Origin: Anthonomus grandis grandis | Lineage: Eukaryota > Arthropoda > Insecta > Coleoptera > Curculionidae | Length of the DNA stretch: 64,000 nucleotides | Direction: 5' to 3' | Assembly: GCF_022605725.1 (NCBI RefSeq) | Contig: NC_065558.1 | Span: 620,001 to 684,000 of the forward strand | Shown here: piece by piece, positions 22,900 to 34,500 of the stretch | How the letters are laid out: each line of letters begins with the position of its first letter | How positions within the stretch are numbered: the first letter of the stretch is position 1 | The notes under the pieces: generated by a model | Databases searched by the model: none | What the model was told of the DNA's origin: nothing | Seen by the model: only the letters and a program-made list of their open reading frames with translations | Translations under genes and position numbers: made by a program

Positions 22900-25240
22900 C
22901 TGGATTGTATAGTTCTTGGTCTATCCCTTTTTTTTCCAAGAAAAAAACTGGAAAAATTATTTTAGTCCTATTTTAAAAATTCATAAAAAAATCACATCAA
23001 GACCAATTTATTTAAAACTTCTAGTAGTTTTAAAAAGATTCATTGCTAATCAGTGGAATAGGGTAATAAATTAATTGCTTTATTATTTTTTAATATATGA
23101 TTTTTTCTAAAAAAAGCCCCAAGACTATTTAAGTCTAACTTTCAAAATTCATAAAAAATTCAAATTGCCGGCAATTTACTTGAAACTTCTTAGAATTATA
23201 AAGAGATGTATTACTAATTACCGAAAAAAGAACAAACGTTAATTGGTCTATTATTTCTTAAGTTATGATTTTTTTTCCAAAAAAAGTCCAAAAGTTATTT
23301 TAGTCCAACTTTAAAGATTCATAAGAAATTCAAATCGTGACTAATTTACTTGAAACTTTCTGTAATTATAAAGAAATTTATTGCTAATCAATGGCAGAAC
23401 ACTGTAAGTAAATTGGTCTATTACTTTTTAAGTTATGATTTTTTTTTTTAAAAACCCCTAAGTAATATTATAAGTTTAAGAATTCATAAGAAATTGAAAT
23501 CAAGTACAATTTATTAGAAACTTCTTATAGTTTTACACAAATCTATTTTTAACTGATGAAATGAGACTACAAGTGAATTGGTCTAATACTTTTTAAGTTA
23601 TAATTTTTTTTTTCAAAAAATCCAAAGAAAATTTTAGTCTAACCTTAACAATTCTTGGAGAATTTAAGTCAAGGGCAATTAACTTAAAACTTCTCGTAAT
23701 TATAAAGAAATTTATTGCTATTTGACGGAATAAGATTAAGTTAAGTAATTGGATCGGATTAAGTTAATTGGTCAAATATTCTTAAGTAATAATTTTTTTT
23801 CCTAAAAAGTCCAAAAATTATTATAGTTCAACTTTAAAAATTAATAAAAAATTTAAATCAAGGGCAATTAACTTACAATTTCACGTAGTTATAAAGAGAT
23901 CTATTGCTAGTTATTAAAATAAGATTCTAAGTTAATTGGTATAATTTTTGTTAAGTTATGATTTTTTTTCCAAAAAAAAGTTCAAGAATTATTTTAATCT
24001 AACTTAAAAATTCATAAAAAACTTAAATCAAGGGCAATTTACTTGAAACTTTTTACAGTTATAAGGAGATAAATTGCTAATTGATGGATTAAGACCATAA
24101 GTTAATTGGTCTAATATTTTTTAAGTAATAATTTTTTTTTCCGAAAAAGTCCAAAAATTATTATAGTTCAACTTTAAAAATTCATAAAAAATTCAAATCA
24201 AGGGCAATTAACTTAAAATTTCTCGTAATTATAAAGGGATCTATTACTAGTTATCAGAATAAGATTCTAAGTTAGTTGGTGTAAAATTTGTTAAATTATG
24301 ATTTTTTTTTCCAAAAAAAGTCCAAGAATTATTTTAATTGAACTTTAAAAATTCATAAAAAATTTAAGTCAAGCGCAATCAACTTAAAACCTTCTGCAAT
24401 TATAAGGAGACTAATTGCTAATCGATGAAATAGGACCATAAGTTAATTGATCTAATATTTTTTAAGTTATAATTTTTTTTTCGAAAAGTCCACAAATTAT
24501 TTTAATTTAAATTTAAAAATTAATAAAAAATTTAAATCAATTGCAATTAACTTAAAATTTCTTGTGGATATACAGAGATCTATTACTAGTTATCAGAATA
24601 AGATTCTAAGTTCATTGGTGTAAAACTTGTTAAGTTATGATTTTTTTTCCAAAAAAAGTCCAAGAATTATTTTCATTGAACTTTAAAAATTCATAAAAAA
24701 TTCAAATTAAGGGCAATTAACTTTAAATTTCTTGTAGTCATAAAGAGATCTATCGGTAATTATCAGAATAAGATTTTAAGTTAATTGGTGTAGAATTTAT
24801 TAAGTTATGATTTTTTTTCCAAAAAAAGTCCAAGAATTATTTTAATTGAACTTTAAAAATTCATAAAAAACTTAAGTCAAGCGCAATCAACTTGAAACCT
24901 TCTGGAATTATAAAGAGAATAATTGCTAATTGATGGAATAAGACTATAAGTTAATTGGTCTAATATTTTTTAGGTAATAATTTTTTTTTCAAAAAAAGTC
25001 CAAAAATTATTTTACTTCAACTTTAAAAATTCATAAAAAATTCAAACCAAGAGTAATTCATTTGAAACCTCTTGTAATTATAAAGATATTTATTGCTAAT
25101 TGACGTAATAAGACCGCAAGTTAATTGGTCCAATATTTTATAAATTATGATTTTTTTTGAAAAAAAAAGTCCAAAAATTATTTAAGTCTAACTGTGAAAA
25201 TTCAAATCAATTTACTCGAAAAAATATTTGAAATAAACCG
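22900..25240 (+). repeat. 170-bp satellite array (array 1)
   Basis: About 14 degenerate head-to-tail monomers. Each holds TTAAGTTATGATTTTTTTTC, CAAAAAAAGTCCAA, ATTATTTTAGTCTAACTTT, AAAAATTCATAAAAAATTC, AAATCAAGGGCAATTAACTT, GAAACTTCTTGTAATTATAA, AGAGATCTATTGCTAAT and TAAGTTAATTGGTCTAATA. The TTATGATTTT boxes start near 23264, 23434, 23603, 23786, 23955, 24125 and 24294, giving a period of about 170 bp. The same family, in the same orientation, forms the arrays at 30590-33400 and 60387-64000. Confidence 0.9.
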
Positions 25241-25379
25241 ATAAAAAAAAACGAATTCCTTAGTTATAGTTCATAAAACATCAGTTTGTGTAAAAAATTT
25301 CACTGCCCTGAAAGAAGAGTTTAATTACAATAGTTCAACTACACTGCTCGATCAAGAATAATTAAAGAAAAGAACTCCC

Positions 25380-25780
25380 AGACAGTTGGCAACTTATTTG
25401 TTTTTTTGTTTCATTTAGTCCAGGCAGTTGAGACATTGGGGTCTTAAACATTTTTGTTTAGCAGTATAATTGAATTATTCCTTTCAGAACAACTGAATTT
25501 TTTTATAAAAAAGCTGATTTTTTTTTTAGTAATTTAGAAATTTGAATTTTTTTCTGAACAGTGTAATTGAAATATTTCTTCCAGGCAGTTGAAATTCTTT
25601 ACGTTTTAAATATTTTCGTTAAGCAGTGTAGTTATGAAATTTAAAAGTGAGTAACAGTGTAGTTATGTCATTTTTTCAAGAGAAAAAAATCAATTGCCTG
25701 GAAGAAAAAACTGATTAAAACTTGAAGGTTTCTTGAAGATAAAACTTTGAACAAAAGTATCAATACAATACTAACTGAAA
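25380..25780. repeat. short motif cluster: CAGGCAGTTGA and GCAGTGTAATTGAA
   Basis: Several copies of TCCAGGCAGTTGA (near 25420 and 25583) alternate with AGCAGTGTAGTTATG or AGCAGTATAATTGAA at roughly 60-110 bp spacing. It is a short version of the array at 29040-30300. Confidence 0.6.
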
Positions 25781-27049
25781 CCTCTAAGAAATGGTGGCTA
25801 TTGCCTGAAATTTGAAATCAATGTTGGAAATCAAAAGATATGTTGCCTGCGTCGAAACTTATACAATAAAAATTCAAAAATTTAATAAATCTTGCGGCAA
25901 CACAATGTACCCCCCTTTGGTTCGACCCCATAAAATTCCTTTATATCACCAAGCAGAAATTGAATATTCTTTTTATGGAAGGCCACCCTCTCCCCCTTTT
26001 AACTCCAGACCCGCTCCAGTTTCTAATATTCTTTTCTCTTATAGACGCTCACTTTTATACGCGTTTCCTTCATAAAAGGTAACGTATAGTATCATGAAAC
26101 CCGGTACACACTGACAGAAATTCGTGTAAGGATGATGTACGACTCGTTATGTATGGAATTATTAAATTCCTTGTTTAAGAAGAAAAGCGGGATGTAAATC
26201 GGTCTTTTATTGAATGTAATGACGAGGGTAAAAAATGAACGTAACAAGAACGTTTTAGCCGTCTTAGGATTTCTTCTCCATTTGTTTCAAGCCATTTGAA
26301 ATATTGGAAAAGAGTGTTTATTTATTCTGGAAAATTTATTACTAAAATTAACTGGATTTCCCTTAGTTATAAATTTATCATATTTCCCGTTACTTTTTGA
26401 CAGTATTGATACAGTCTTTCCAGGTTATTATGTTATACGTGGTCCGGGGAAAAGCCACGTAAACATGTCGGCCCTAATGATAAATTGCCTGTCGATATCT
26501 CCTCAGTTATTCTGAGGAAAATATCCCGGTTTTCACCCACGCCCTGTTTCTCCCCCCTTAGCGATAATTAGCGAACGGAATCCGGGAATATTTCTCTAAT
26601 TAATTTCTTAATTGGCCTTTCAGATACACTTTGATAAATTTAATACACAGGGTAAATCTAAAAATTTTGTTTAATAAAAAAGCAATTATTATTATTAAAA
26701 TGCCCTTATTTCTAATGAAATAAACCCTACTATATGTTAAGGTATGTACACATATACCCATATTTTAGCTCGAAATGAAAATCAAATATTGAAATTCCGC
26801 TCGAGATCGTGTTATTTGAACGTTCCGTTTTAATGGGAGCCCTTGACCTCATTTTAATTTGTTTCCCCCCTTGACTGGATAACAAAGGGATCAGTATTAA
26901 ACAGATAAGCCTTAATATTAATAAGGGTCGGCCATATAGGCTTTGCCCGTGGTGTGCTTAGGAGGAAAATTACCCTTTTGAACTAGTAACCCTTTTCTTT
27001 TTTTAATGTTTTTAGGGGATAATTTATGGGGAAAAGAGTGACTATTTAT
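25781..27049. other. non-coding intronic stretch
   Basis: No supported exon. The frame at 25812-26075 ends in a pyrimidine-rich, proline-rich reading with no family resemblance. A GC-richer patch at 26440-26600 is not coding in any frame I could support. Confidence 0.4.
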
Positions 27050-28909
27050 ACAGGGTGTCCCAAAATTAGTGGACGAAACGCGAACACTGTATTCTTTGGT
27101 CAAAAATATCCTCACTTTTTCCTATAAACATATATCGGCAAACGCCCCCCCAAGGGAGCCACGCCCCTTTTAAAGGGGGCACCCGAAGATGGTTTTTTTC
27201 ACCTATTGTCGAAACGGGTAAATATAAAAATTTTAAATTTTGGTATCTCCCAATTTTAATATGCTGAATTTAGTTGTCATTTCATAATTTCCTTATTTAG
27301 TCAGGTGCGTATCATTTTTTTGCATTATATGTTTATTATTATATATACAAAAACAAACTGTTTTATTAGATTAGATATTAACGACGAAACCAGCTATTAT
27401 TCATGCGTATTATTTTGGTTAACAATGATTTTTGAAAACCATTTTTTACTGGTAAGTAGTGTAGGGTGGGTGGGGGGCTAAGGGTTGGGTTAATAAAAAA
27501 CGTTTTTTTTTTTGCAGAAAATAATTGCCTGAGAAAAAAATGCTTTTTAAGGAAATTATGAAAAAAACTCAAGAATCCTAATATGCTTAAAATTAAACTT
27601 TTTTTATATTATTTCTCTATTTTTATCAAATATTTTGATCTTTCATATTAATATTATATTTCAGCTTATTAGGACTCTTAACTAATTTAAATAAAAAATA
27701 TTTTTTTTATTTAAATTAGTTGTAAATAAATTTTTGTTGTATTCATGTGTCTTTTGCTAAATTTAATTTTTTTCAAATTGATTTCTGTCTGGAATTTTTA
27801 TTTCTATTGCATAAATCCTTTCCTATATTTTAATCCACGAACTTTTCACTTAATTTTTTTATAAATATATTTGTATCTGTCGTTCTGTTGTATTTATATA
27901 TTTTTTATCGTATTTTTTGTCAAGTGAAGGTACTTAGTAAGAGGCAACATATGTATGTACTTAGCAATCACTGCTTAAAACAGAGATTAATTTATTTAAT
28001 TTTTATTGATTCATATTTTCATTATAAGTGCCTATAAGATAAGACAAGAATATTCCAAAATTTTTTGCAATTAAAAATAATATAAAACATTTTATTTTAT
28101 AATTAGGCAAAAAAACTCGAAATAAGAACTTTAATATACTTTATTTATTTTTTTATTCTTCTTTATTGTTATAATAATATTTCATTTATTGTTCTAGTTA
28201 ATCCAAAAATAGCAAAATAAAACTTAAAAAATTTTTAGTTATTAAATAAATATTAAGCAAATATTTTCTGCAAAAACATTGTTTTTCATCAACACAACCC
28301 TTACCCCCCCCCCACCCACCCCAAACATTTGGCCAGTGAGAAATTCTTTTGAAAAATCACCGTTTTTTCTCCAAAATATCCAATCTAATAGCACTGTTTT
28401 TGCATTAAATATTCATTAATATAAATATACATAATTATATTAAATTTAACTAAGCAAACTGTGTTCATGCGCATTATTTAAGAAAACAATGATTTTGGAA
28501 AACAATTTCTTATTGGTAAGTTGTGTGGGGTGGGTGAGGTACTTTTTTACATAAAAAGCTTTAAATTTTTAAAATTTAATGAAAAAAAAACAAAAACTTT
28601 GCACACACTTTTTTTAAGTATTTTTTTAGGCTCACCCCCTAAATGATACGCACCTGACTAAATATTGAAAATTATGAAATGACAACTAAATTCAGCATAT
28701 CAAAATTGGGAGAATACCAAAATTTAAAATTTTTATATTTACCCGTTTCGAAAATAAGTGGAAAAAACCATCTTCAGGTGACCCCTTTAAAAGGGGCGTA
28801 GCTCCCTTCGGGGGCGTTTGCCGATATATGTTTATAGGAAAAAGTGAGGTTATTTTTGACCGAAGAATACAGGGTTCGCGTTTCGTCCACTAATTTTGGG
28901 ACACCCTGT
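27050..28909. mobile_element. fold-back transposon with 290-bp TIRs and nested palindromes
   Basis: The left end ACAGGGTGTCCCAAAATTAG, TGGACGAAACGCGAAC... is mirrored at the right end (CTAATTTTGGGACACCCTGT). The arms stay alignable through GGTCAAAAATATCC, TTTCCTATAAACATATATCG, GCAAACGCCCCC, CCTTTTAAAGGGG, CGAAACGGGTAAATATAAAA and ATTTAGTCAGGTGCGTATCA, about 290 bp. TATA flanks both ends. The AT-rich interior holds one arm (27400-27540) and a full copy (28265-28550) of the C-rich-box MITE of 12388-12725. No transposase is visible, so it depends on another element. Confidence 0.85.
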
Positions 28910-29039
28910 ATATTGTGAAAAGCTAAAAATTGATGAGTTTCTTTGCCAAGAAGGCTCTCCCTGGTGAATACAACCAGCTTGTAATTTTTGTAATTAAACT
29001 CTTCATTCAACGACTGGTTTTTTTTGCACAAAAAGTGGT

Positions 29040-30300
29040 TTTGCTGCGGAAAATACACTGCTCAAAAAGGTTTCCAAGTATTAATTTAATTTAAAAAAAT
29101 GTTTCTTTCTTAAATTCTAGTTCTACTGCTCGCAGACATTTTTTTTTAATTTACAGGCAAATTTCAAGCATAGTAATTTTTAAATAAAAAGTTATTTTTT
29201 TAAATACACTGCTTAAAAAAAATCATTTTCTCAAAAGTCTAGTTTTCAAATTAAACAAAAAATCAGTTAATTGCTTTGAAACATTTTAAGTCAAGAAGAA
29301 CTTATTTAATTGAATTTGTTCTTCCAGGCAGTTGGGCTTGTTTTGACAAGAAATTTGCATTTTGTTTTATTGAGCAGTGTAATTGATCCATTTTTCCAGG
29401 CAGTTGAAATTGTATTTGTTTTTTCATAGTGAAGACATTTTGGATTTTTGGTTGAGCAGTATAATTTGGAATTTCTTATAAAAGCTGTTTCTAAAGAATG
29501 TCGATTTTTTGTTTGACAGCTTAATTTAACCACTTCTTGCAGGCATTGAGAATTTTTTACAAAAGTATTAAGAATTTTTTTTTTGTTGCTATACTTCCAA
29601 GCAATTGAAATACTTACAATTTTTTTGGATTTATTGTTGAGCAGTATAATTGAGCTTATTTTTCCAGGTAGTCGGAATTTTTTATAAAAACTGTTTCTAA
29701 GAAATTTTGATTTTTTTGTTGAGCAGTGTAATTGAACTATTTTCTAGGCAGTTTAAATTGTTTTTTTTTTAATAATTATGAAATGGTGGATTTTTTGTTC
29801 TGCAGTATAATTGAAATTTTGTTTCCGGACAATTAGATTTTTTTATAAAAACTGTTTCTAAAGAATTTTGAATTTTTGTTCAGCACATTAATTTAACTAT
29901 TTCTTGCAGGCATTGAGAATTTTTTAGTAAAACGATTTTTCGAAAAATAATTAAAAAAATTGATTTTTCTGTTGAGCAGTGTAATTGAGCTCCATTGTAC
30001 TACTTCCAGGCACACAGAAATTTTAAAATTGTTGAGCAGTAGAATTGAACTGTTTTTTAGTTAAATAATTACACTGCTCAAACAAAATTAACTTTTGAAA
30101 AATTGGTTTCATTACACTACTTAAAAAAAACATCAATAAACAATTTCTCAGTTAGTATAAAAAAAAAATATTAAAGCATCTGGATGAACCTTAAATACAC
30201 TGCCCAATAAAAAATTTAAATTTTTACACTACTCAACAAAAAATTCAATTTTTTTAATTATTTAAAAAAAATCTTAGTTTTGTCACAAAATGCCAAGTGC
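29040..30300 (+). repeat. degenerate array of paired motifs, about 110-bp period
   Basis: Units run TTGAGCAGTGTAATTGAACT, then TTTCCAGGCAGTTGAAATT, then TTTTTTATAAAAACTGTTTC and TAAAGAATTTTGATTTTT. At least seven units lie between 29320 and 30010. From about 30060 the orientation flips (ACACTGCTCAACAAAAAATT, TGCCTGGAAGAAATAGT), so the array is inverted about a point near 30060. The frame at 29306-29533 on the minus strand reads this repeat. Confidence 0.75.
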
Positions 30301-30589
30301 CTGGAAGAAATAGTCCAATTACACTGCTTGTCAAAAAATTCCAAATTTCTTAATTATTTAAACAAAAATATATTAGTTTGAGTAAAATAAATCAACTGTC
30401 TGGAAGTATAGTTCAATTACACTGCTTAAAAAAATCAATAAACAATTTCTCAGTTATTTTTTAAAATAAAAAAATATTTAAAGCATATGGAAGAACCTTA
30501 AATACACTGCCCAACAAAAACTTTCTCAGACATTTCTTTAAAGTAAAAAGCTCCTGGATAGTAATATAATAAAAAAACTGGATATTTAC

Positions 30590-33500
30590 ACAGTACCGAT
30601 AAGATAACAAGAAATCTATAAAAAAAATATTTTAGTTCAACTTCAAAAATTTATAAAAAAATTAAATCAAGGGCAATTTACTTAAAACTTCTTGTATTTC
30701 TAAAGAGGTTCGTTGGTAATCTACGGAAAAAGATTATTAGTTAATTGGTGTAATACTTTTTATATTATGATTTTTTTACGAAAAATGTAAAAAAAATTAT
30801 TTTAGTCTAACATTAAAAATTCATAAAAAATTCGAATCAAGGGCAATTAACTTGAAAATGCCTGTAATTATATAGAGGTCTATTGCCAATTAAGGTAATA
30901 GGATTTTAAGTTAATTGGTATAATATTCTTTAAGTTATGAAATTTTTTTCCAAAAGAGGTCCAAGAAGTATTTCAATTAAACTTTAAAAATTCATAAAAA
31001 ATTCAAATCAAGGACAATTCACTTGAAACTTTTTGTTATTATAAAGAAATCTATTCCTAATCAATGGAATAAGACCATAAGTTAATTGGTCTAGAATTTT
31101 TTAAATCATGATTTTTTTTTGCAAAAAAAGTGCAAGACTTATTTTATCCTAATTTTAAAAATTCATAAAAAATTGAAATCAAGGGTCATTAACTTAAAAT
31201 TTTTGATAGAATAAAATTATGAGTTAATTGGCCTATAAAAATAAAAAAACTTTAAATTAATTTAAAAAAATATAGTTTTTCTAGAAAAATTACACTACTC
31301 AACAAAGAATTCAAATTTTTGAATTATTTAAAAAAAAAACTTAGTTTTTGTCACAAAATGCCAAATGCCTGGAAGAAATAGTTCAATAACACTGCTTAAA
31401 AAAATCAATAAACAATTTCTCAGTTATTTAAAAAGAAATATATTTAAAGCAAACAGAAGGACCTTAAATACACTGCCCAAAAAAACCTTTTTAGACATTT
31501 CTCTTAAGCAAAAAGCTCCTGGATAATAATTCAAAAAACTGGATATTTACACAGTACCGATAAGATAACAAGAAATCTACACAAAAACAAAGAAATCTAT
31601 AAAAAAATTATTTTAGTTCAACTTCAAAAATTTATAAAAAATATAAATCAAGCGCAATTCACTTGAAACTTCTTGTAATTCTAAAGAGGTTCGTTGGTAA
31701 TCTACGGAAGAAGATTATTAGATAATTGGTGCAATACTTTTTACATTATGATTTTTTTTCCAAAAAACATAAAAAAATTATTTTAGTCTAACATTAAAAT
31801 TTCATAAAAAATTCAAATAAAGGGCGATTAACTTGAAAATTCTTGTAATTATATAGAGGTCTATTACCAATTAAATGAAAAGGATTTTAAGTTAATTGGT
31901 ATAATATTCTTTAAGCTATGATTTTTTTTCCAAAAGAAGGCCAACGATTACATTAATTAATCTTTAATAAAAATTCATAAAAAATTCAAATCAAGGACAA
32001 TTAACTTGGAACGTTTTGTTAATATAAAGAGATTTATTCCTAATCGATGAAATAAGACCACAAGTTAATTGGTCTAATATTTTTTAAATCATAATTTTTT
32101 TGCAAAAAAAGTTCATGAATTATTTTAACCTAATTTTAAAAATTTATAAAAAATTGAAATCAAGGGTCATTAACTTAAAATTTTTGATAGAATAAAATTA
32201 TGAGTTAATTGGCCTATAAAAATAAAAAAACTTTAAATTAATTTAAAAAAATATAGTTTTTCAAGAAAAATTACACTACTCAACAAAAAATTCAAATTTT
32301 TGAATTATTTTTAAAAAAAACTTAGTTTTTGTCACAAAATGCCAAATGCCTGGAAGAAATAGTTCAATAACACTGCTTAAAAAAATCAATAAACAATTTC
32401 TCAGTTATTTAAAAAGAAATATATTTAAAGCAAACAGAAGGACCTTAAATACACTGCCCAAAAAAACTTTCTTAGACATTTCTCTAAAGCAAAAAGCTCC
32501 TGGATAATAATATAATTCAAAAAACTGGATATTTACACAGTACCGATAAGATAACAAGAAATCTACACAAAAACAAAGAAATCTATAAAAAAATTATTTT
32601 AGTTCAACTTCAAAAATTTATAAAAAATTTAAATCAAGCGCAATTCACTTGAAACTTCTTGTAATTCTAAAGAGGTTCATTGGAAATCTACGGAAGAAGA
32701 CTATTAGATAATTGATGCAATACTTTTTACATTATGATTTTTTTTCCAAAAAACATAAAAAAATTATTTTAGTCTAATATTAAAATTTCATAAAAAATTC
32801 AAATCAAGGGCGATTAACTTGAAAATTCTTGTAATTATATAGAGGTCTATTGCCAATTAAGGGAAAAGGATTTTAAGTTAATTGGTATAATATTCTTTAA
32901 GTTATGAAATTTTTTTCCAAAAGAGGTCCAAGAAGTATTTCAATTAAACTTTAAACATTCATACAAAATTCAAATCAAGAGCAATTAACTTAAAAATGCC
33001 TGTAATTATACAGAGGCCTATTGCCAATTAACGCAATAGAATTTTAAGTTAATTGGTATAATATTCTTTAAGCAATGAATTTTTTTTCCAAAAGAAGTGC
33101 AAACATTATTTTAATCTAACTTTAAAAATTCATGAAAAATTCAAATCAAGGACAATTAACTTGAAACTTTTTGTTATTATAAAGAGATTTATTCCTAATC
33201 GATGGAATAAGACCACAAGTTAATTGGTTTAATATTTTTTAAATCATGATTTTTTTTGCAAATAAAGTTCAAGAGTTAATTTAACCTAATTTTAAAAATT
33301 CATAAAAAATTGAAATCAAGGGTCATTAACTTAAAATTTTTGATAGAATAAGATTATAGGTTAATTGGCCTAAAAAAATAAAACACTTTGAATTAATTAA
33401 AAAAAATAGTTTTTGTCACAAAATACCAAATGCCTTGAAGAGATTGTCCAATTAGACTGCTTGTCAAAAAATTCCAAATTCCTTAATTATTTAATCAAAA

Positions 33501-33710
33501 ATATATTAGTTTGAGTAAAATAAATCAACTGCCTGGAAGTATAGTTCAATTACACTGCTTAAAAAAAATCAATAAACAATTTCTCAGTTATTTATTGAAA
33601 AAAAAAATTAAAGCATCCAAGAACGTTAAATACACTGCCCAAAAAAAAACCTTTTTCAGACATTCCTCCAAAGTAAAAAGCTCCTGGATAAAAAGAACTG
33701 GATATTTACC
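30590..33710 (+). repeat. higher-order repeat, about 970 bp, built on the 170-bp satellite (array 2)
   Basis: The marker GGATATTTACACAGTACCGA, TAAGATAACAAGAAATCTA occurs near 30580, 31553 and 32526, so successive units are about 970 bp apart. Each unit contains three to four satellite monomers (as in 22900-25240), then TTACACTACTCAACAAA, a block ATGCCTGGAAGAAATAGTTC, CAATAAACAATTTCTCAGTT and ACCTTAAATACACTGCCCAA. Copies 1-2 and 2-3 are far more alike than monomers within a unit, which shows recent amplification of the whole block. The third unit has extra monomers and runs to about 33710. Confidence 0.85.
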
Positions 33711-34065
33711 AACTGCCTGGAAGTAATAGTAATAATAAAAAATTATTTTTTATTTGATTTCAGTAATTTATCAGTATGTATTTAATATTACAGTAGCACT
33801 TAATTATAAATATCTTAATTTCCTGATTATATCTATGCAACAAAATGACTTTTCTCTCATCACTTCTCAAAAAAATTCCATTGTTTTTCAATCGTACTTT
33901 GATATAACTAACATGAAAAAAAAATTATACCACACATGGTTGAAGCAACCTCCCACTTAAGATAACGAGAAATCTACACAAAAAACCAGCTCGACCAAAA
34001 CAACATTAAAAAATTATAAACCGCTCAATATAACGAAAAAAAAAAAAACTGGAACAAAAACTTAC
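33711..34065. other. spacer splitting the last repeat unit
   Basis: The marker sequence TAAGATAACGAGAAATCTAC resumes at 33959 after about 245 bp of unrelated AT-rich sequence (33715-33958). This looks like an insertion into the final unit of the higher-order repeat just inside the donor of the signal-peptide exon. No coding potential. Confidence 0.45.
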
Positions 34066-34143
34066 TGCTCTAGACTGGACGGCGCCAGAAAAGGCGCAAA
34101 CCATCAACGCGAAAACGAACATGATCCGCCGGTTATGGACCAT
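34066..34143 (-). CDS. first coding exon: signal peptide of a secreted protein, probably the lectin-type gene
   Basis: The 26 codons from ATG at 34143 read MVHNRRIMFVFALMVCAF, then SGAVQSRA. This is a textbook signal peptide: a basic n-region, about 11 hydrophobic residues, and a small-residue cleavage region near SGAVQS/RA. A GTAAGT donor (34065-34060) follows immediately, ending the exon in phase 0. TCAAAATGG is a good start context, and an open upstream frame without ATG explains why a longer frame could be drawn. The phase-0 boundary is compatible with the C-type-lectin exon at 5949-6063 on the same strand, which would make the intron about 28 kb; exons between them cannot be excluded. 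Local GC content is high compared with the flanks. The pairing of the two exons is inferred. Confidence 0.7.
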
Positions 34144-34500
34144 TTTGACCCGATCCGGACTGGATGGATAAGCGCGTCTCACTGGCACAAAAGGACCCAC
34201 CGACCGATTAAATAAAGAGTTTTCAAAATACTCGCGCACTCACGTACCGATGTTAAAGAGTCTATAGGGCGATTTGGATGCACGTGGAGACATCTCGGAG
34301 GGCCTTTATGGATTCTATCCAGAGTTTCGGGATATTGACGGGGGGGCGGGGATGGTTCGGATTGGGAATTGTGGATGGCGCTACTGGAGGCGAGATTTGT
34401 TAAGGATTATTTTTTTTTAAATGGATTATATTCCAGGGATTTAAAATAATTGTTTTATATGTTCCCGGCATTTAATATTAGTTTTTTTTGCTATTTTCTT
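34144..34500 (-). promoter_or_regulatory. 5' UTR and likely promoter region of the signal-peptide gene
   Basis: A GC-rich island in an AT-rich setting lies directly upstream of the ATG on the minus strand. It includes a possible UTR donor (GTACGT or GTGAGT, 34247-34238) and an acceptor-like CCTTTTGTGCCAG (about 34185-34198), which would excise a tiny 5'-UTR intron of under 60 bp. A G/C-rich block with a run of Gs sits at 34340-34360. No TATA box is convincing. The start site is not determined. Confidence 0.4.

Noticed and set aside
22900..25240. CRISPR-like regular repeats
   Set aside because: The regular 170-bp period is a satellite with no short repeat/unique spacer alternation; the genome is eukaryotic.
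25905..25935. GGTTCGACCCC as a tRNA B-box
   Set aside because: No A-box at the proper distance upstream and no cloverleaf could be drawn.
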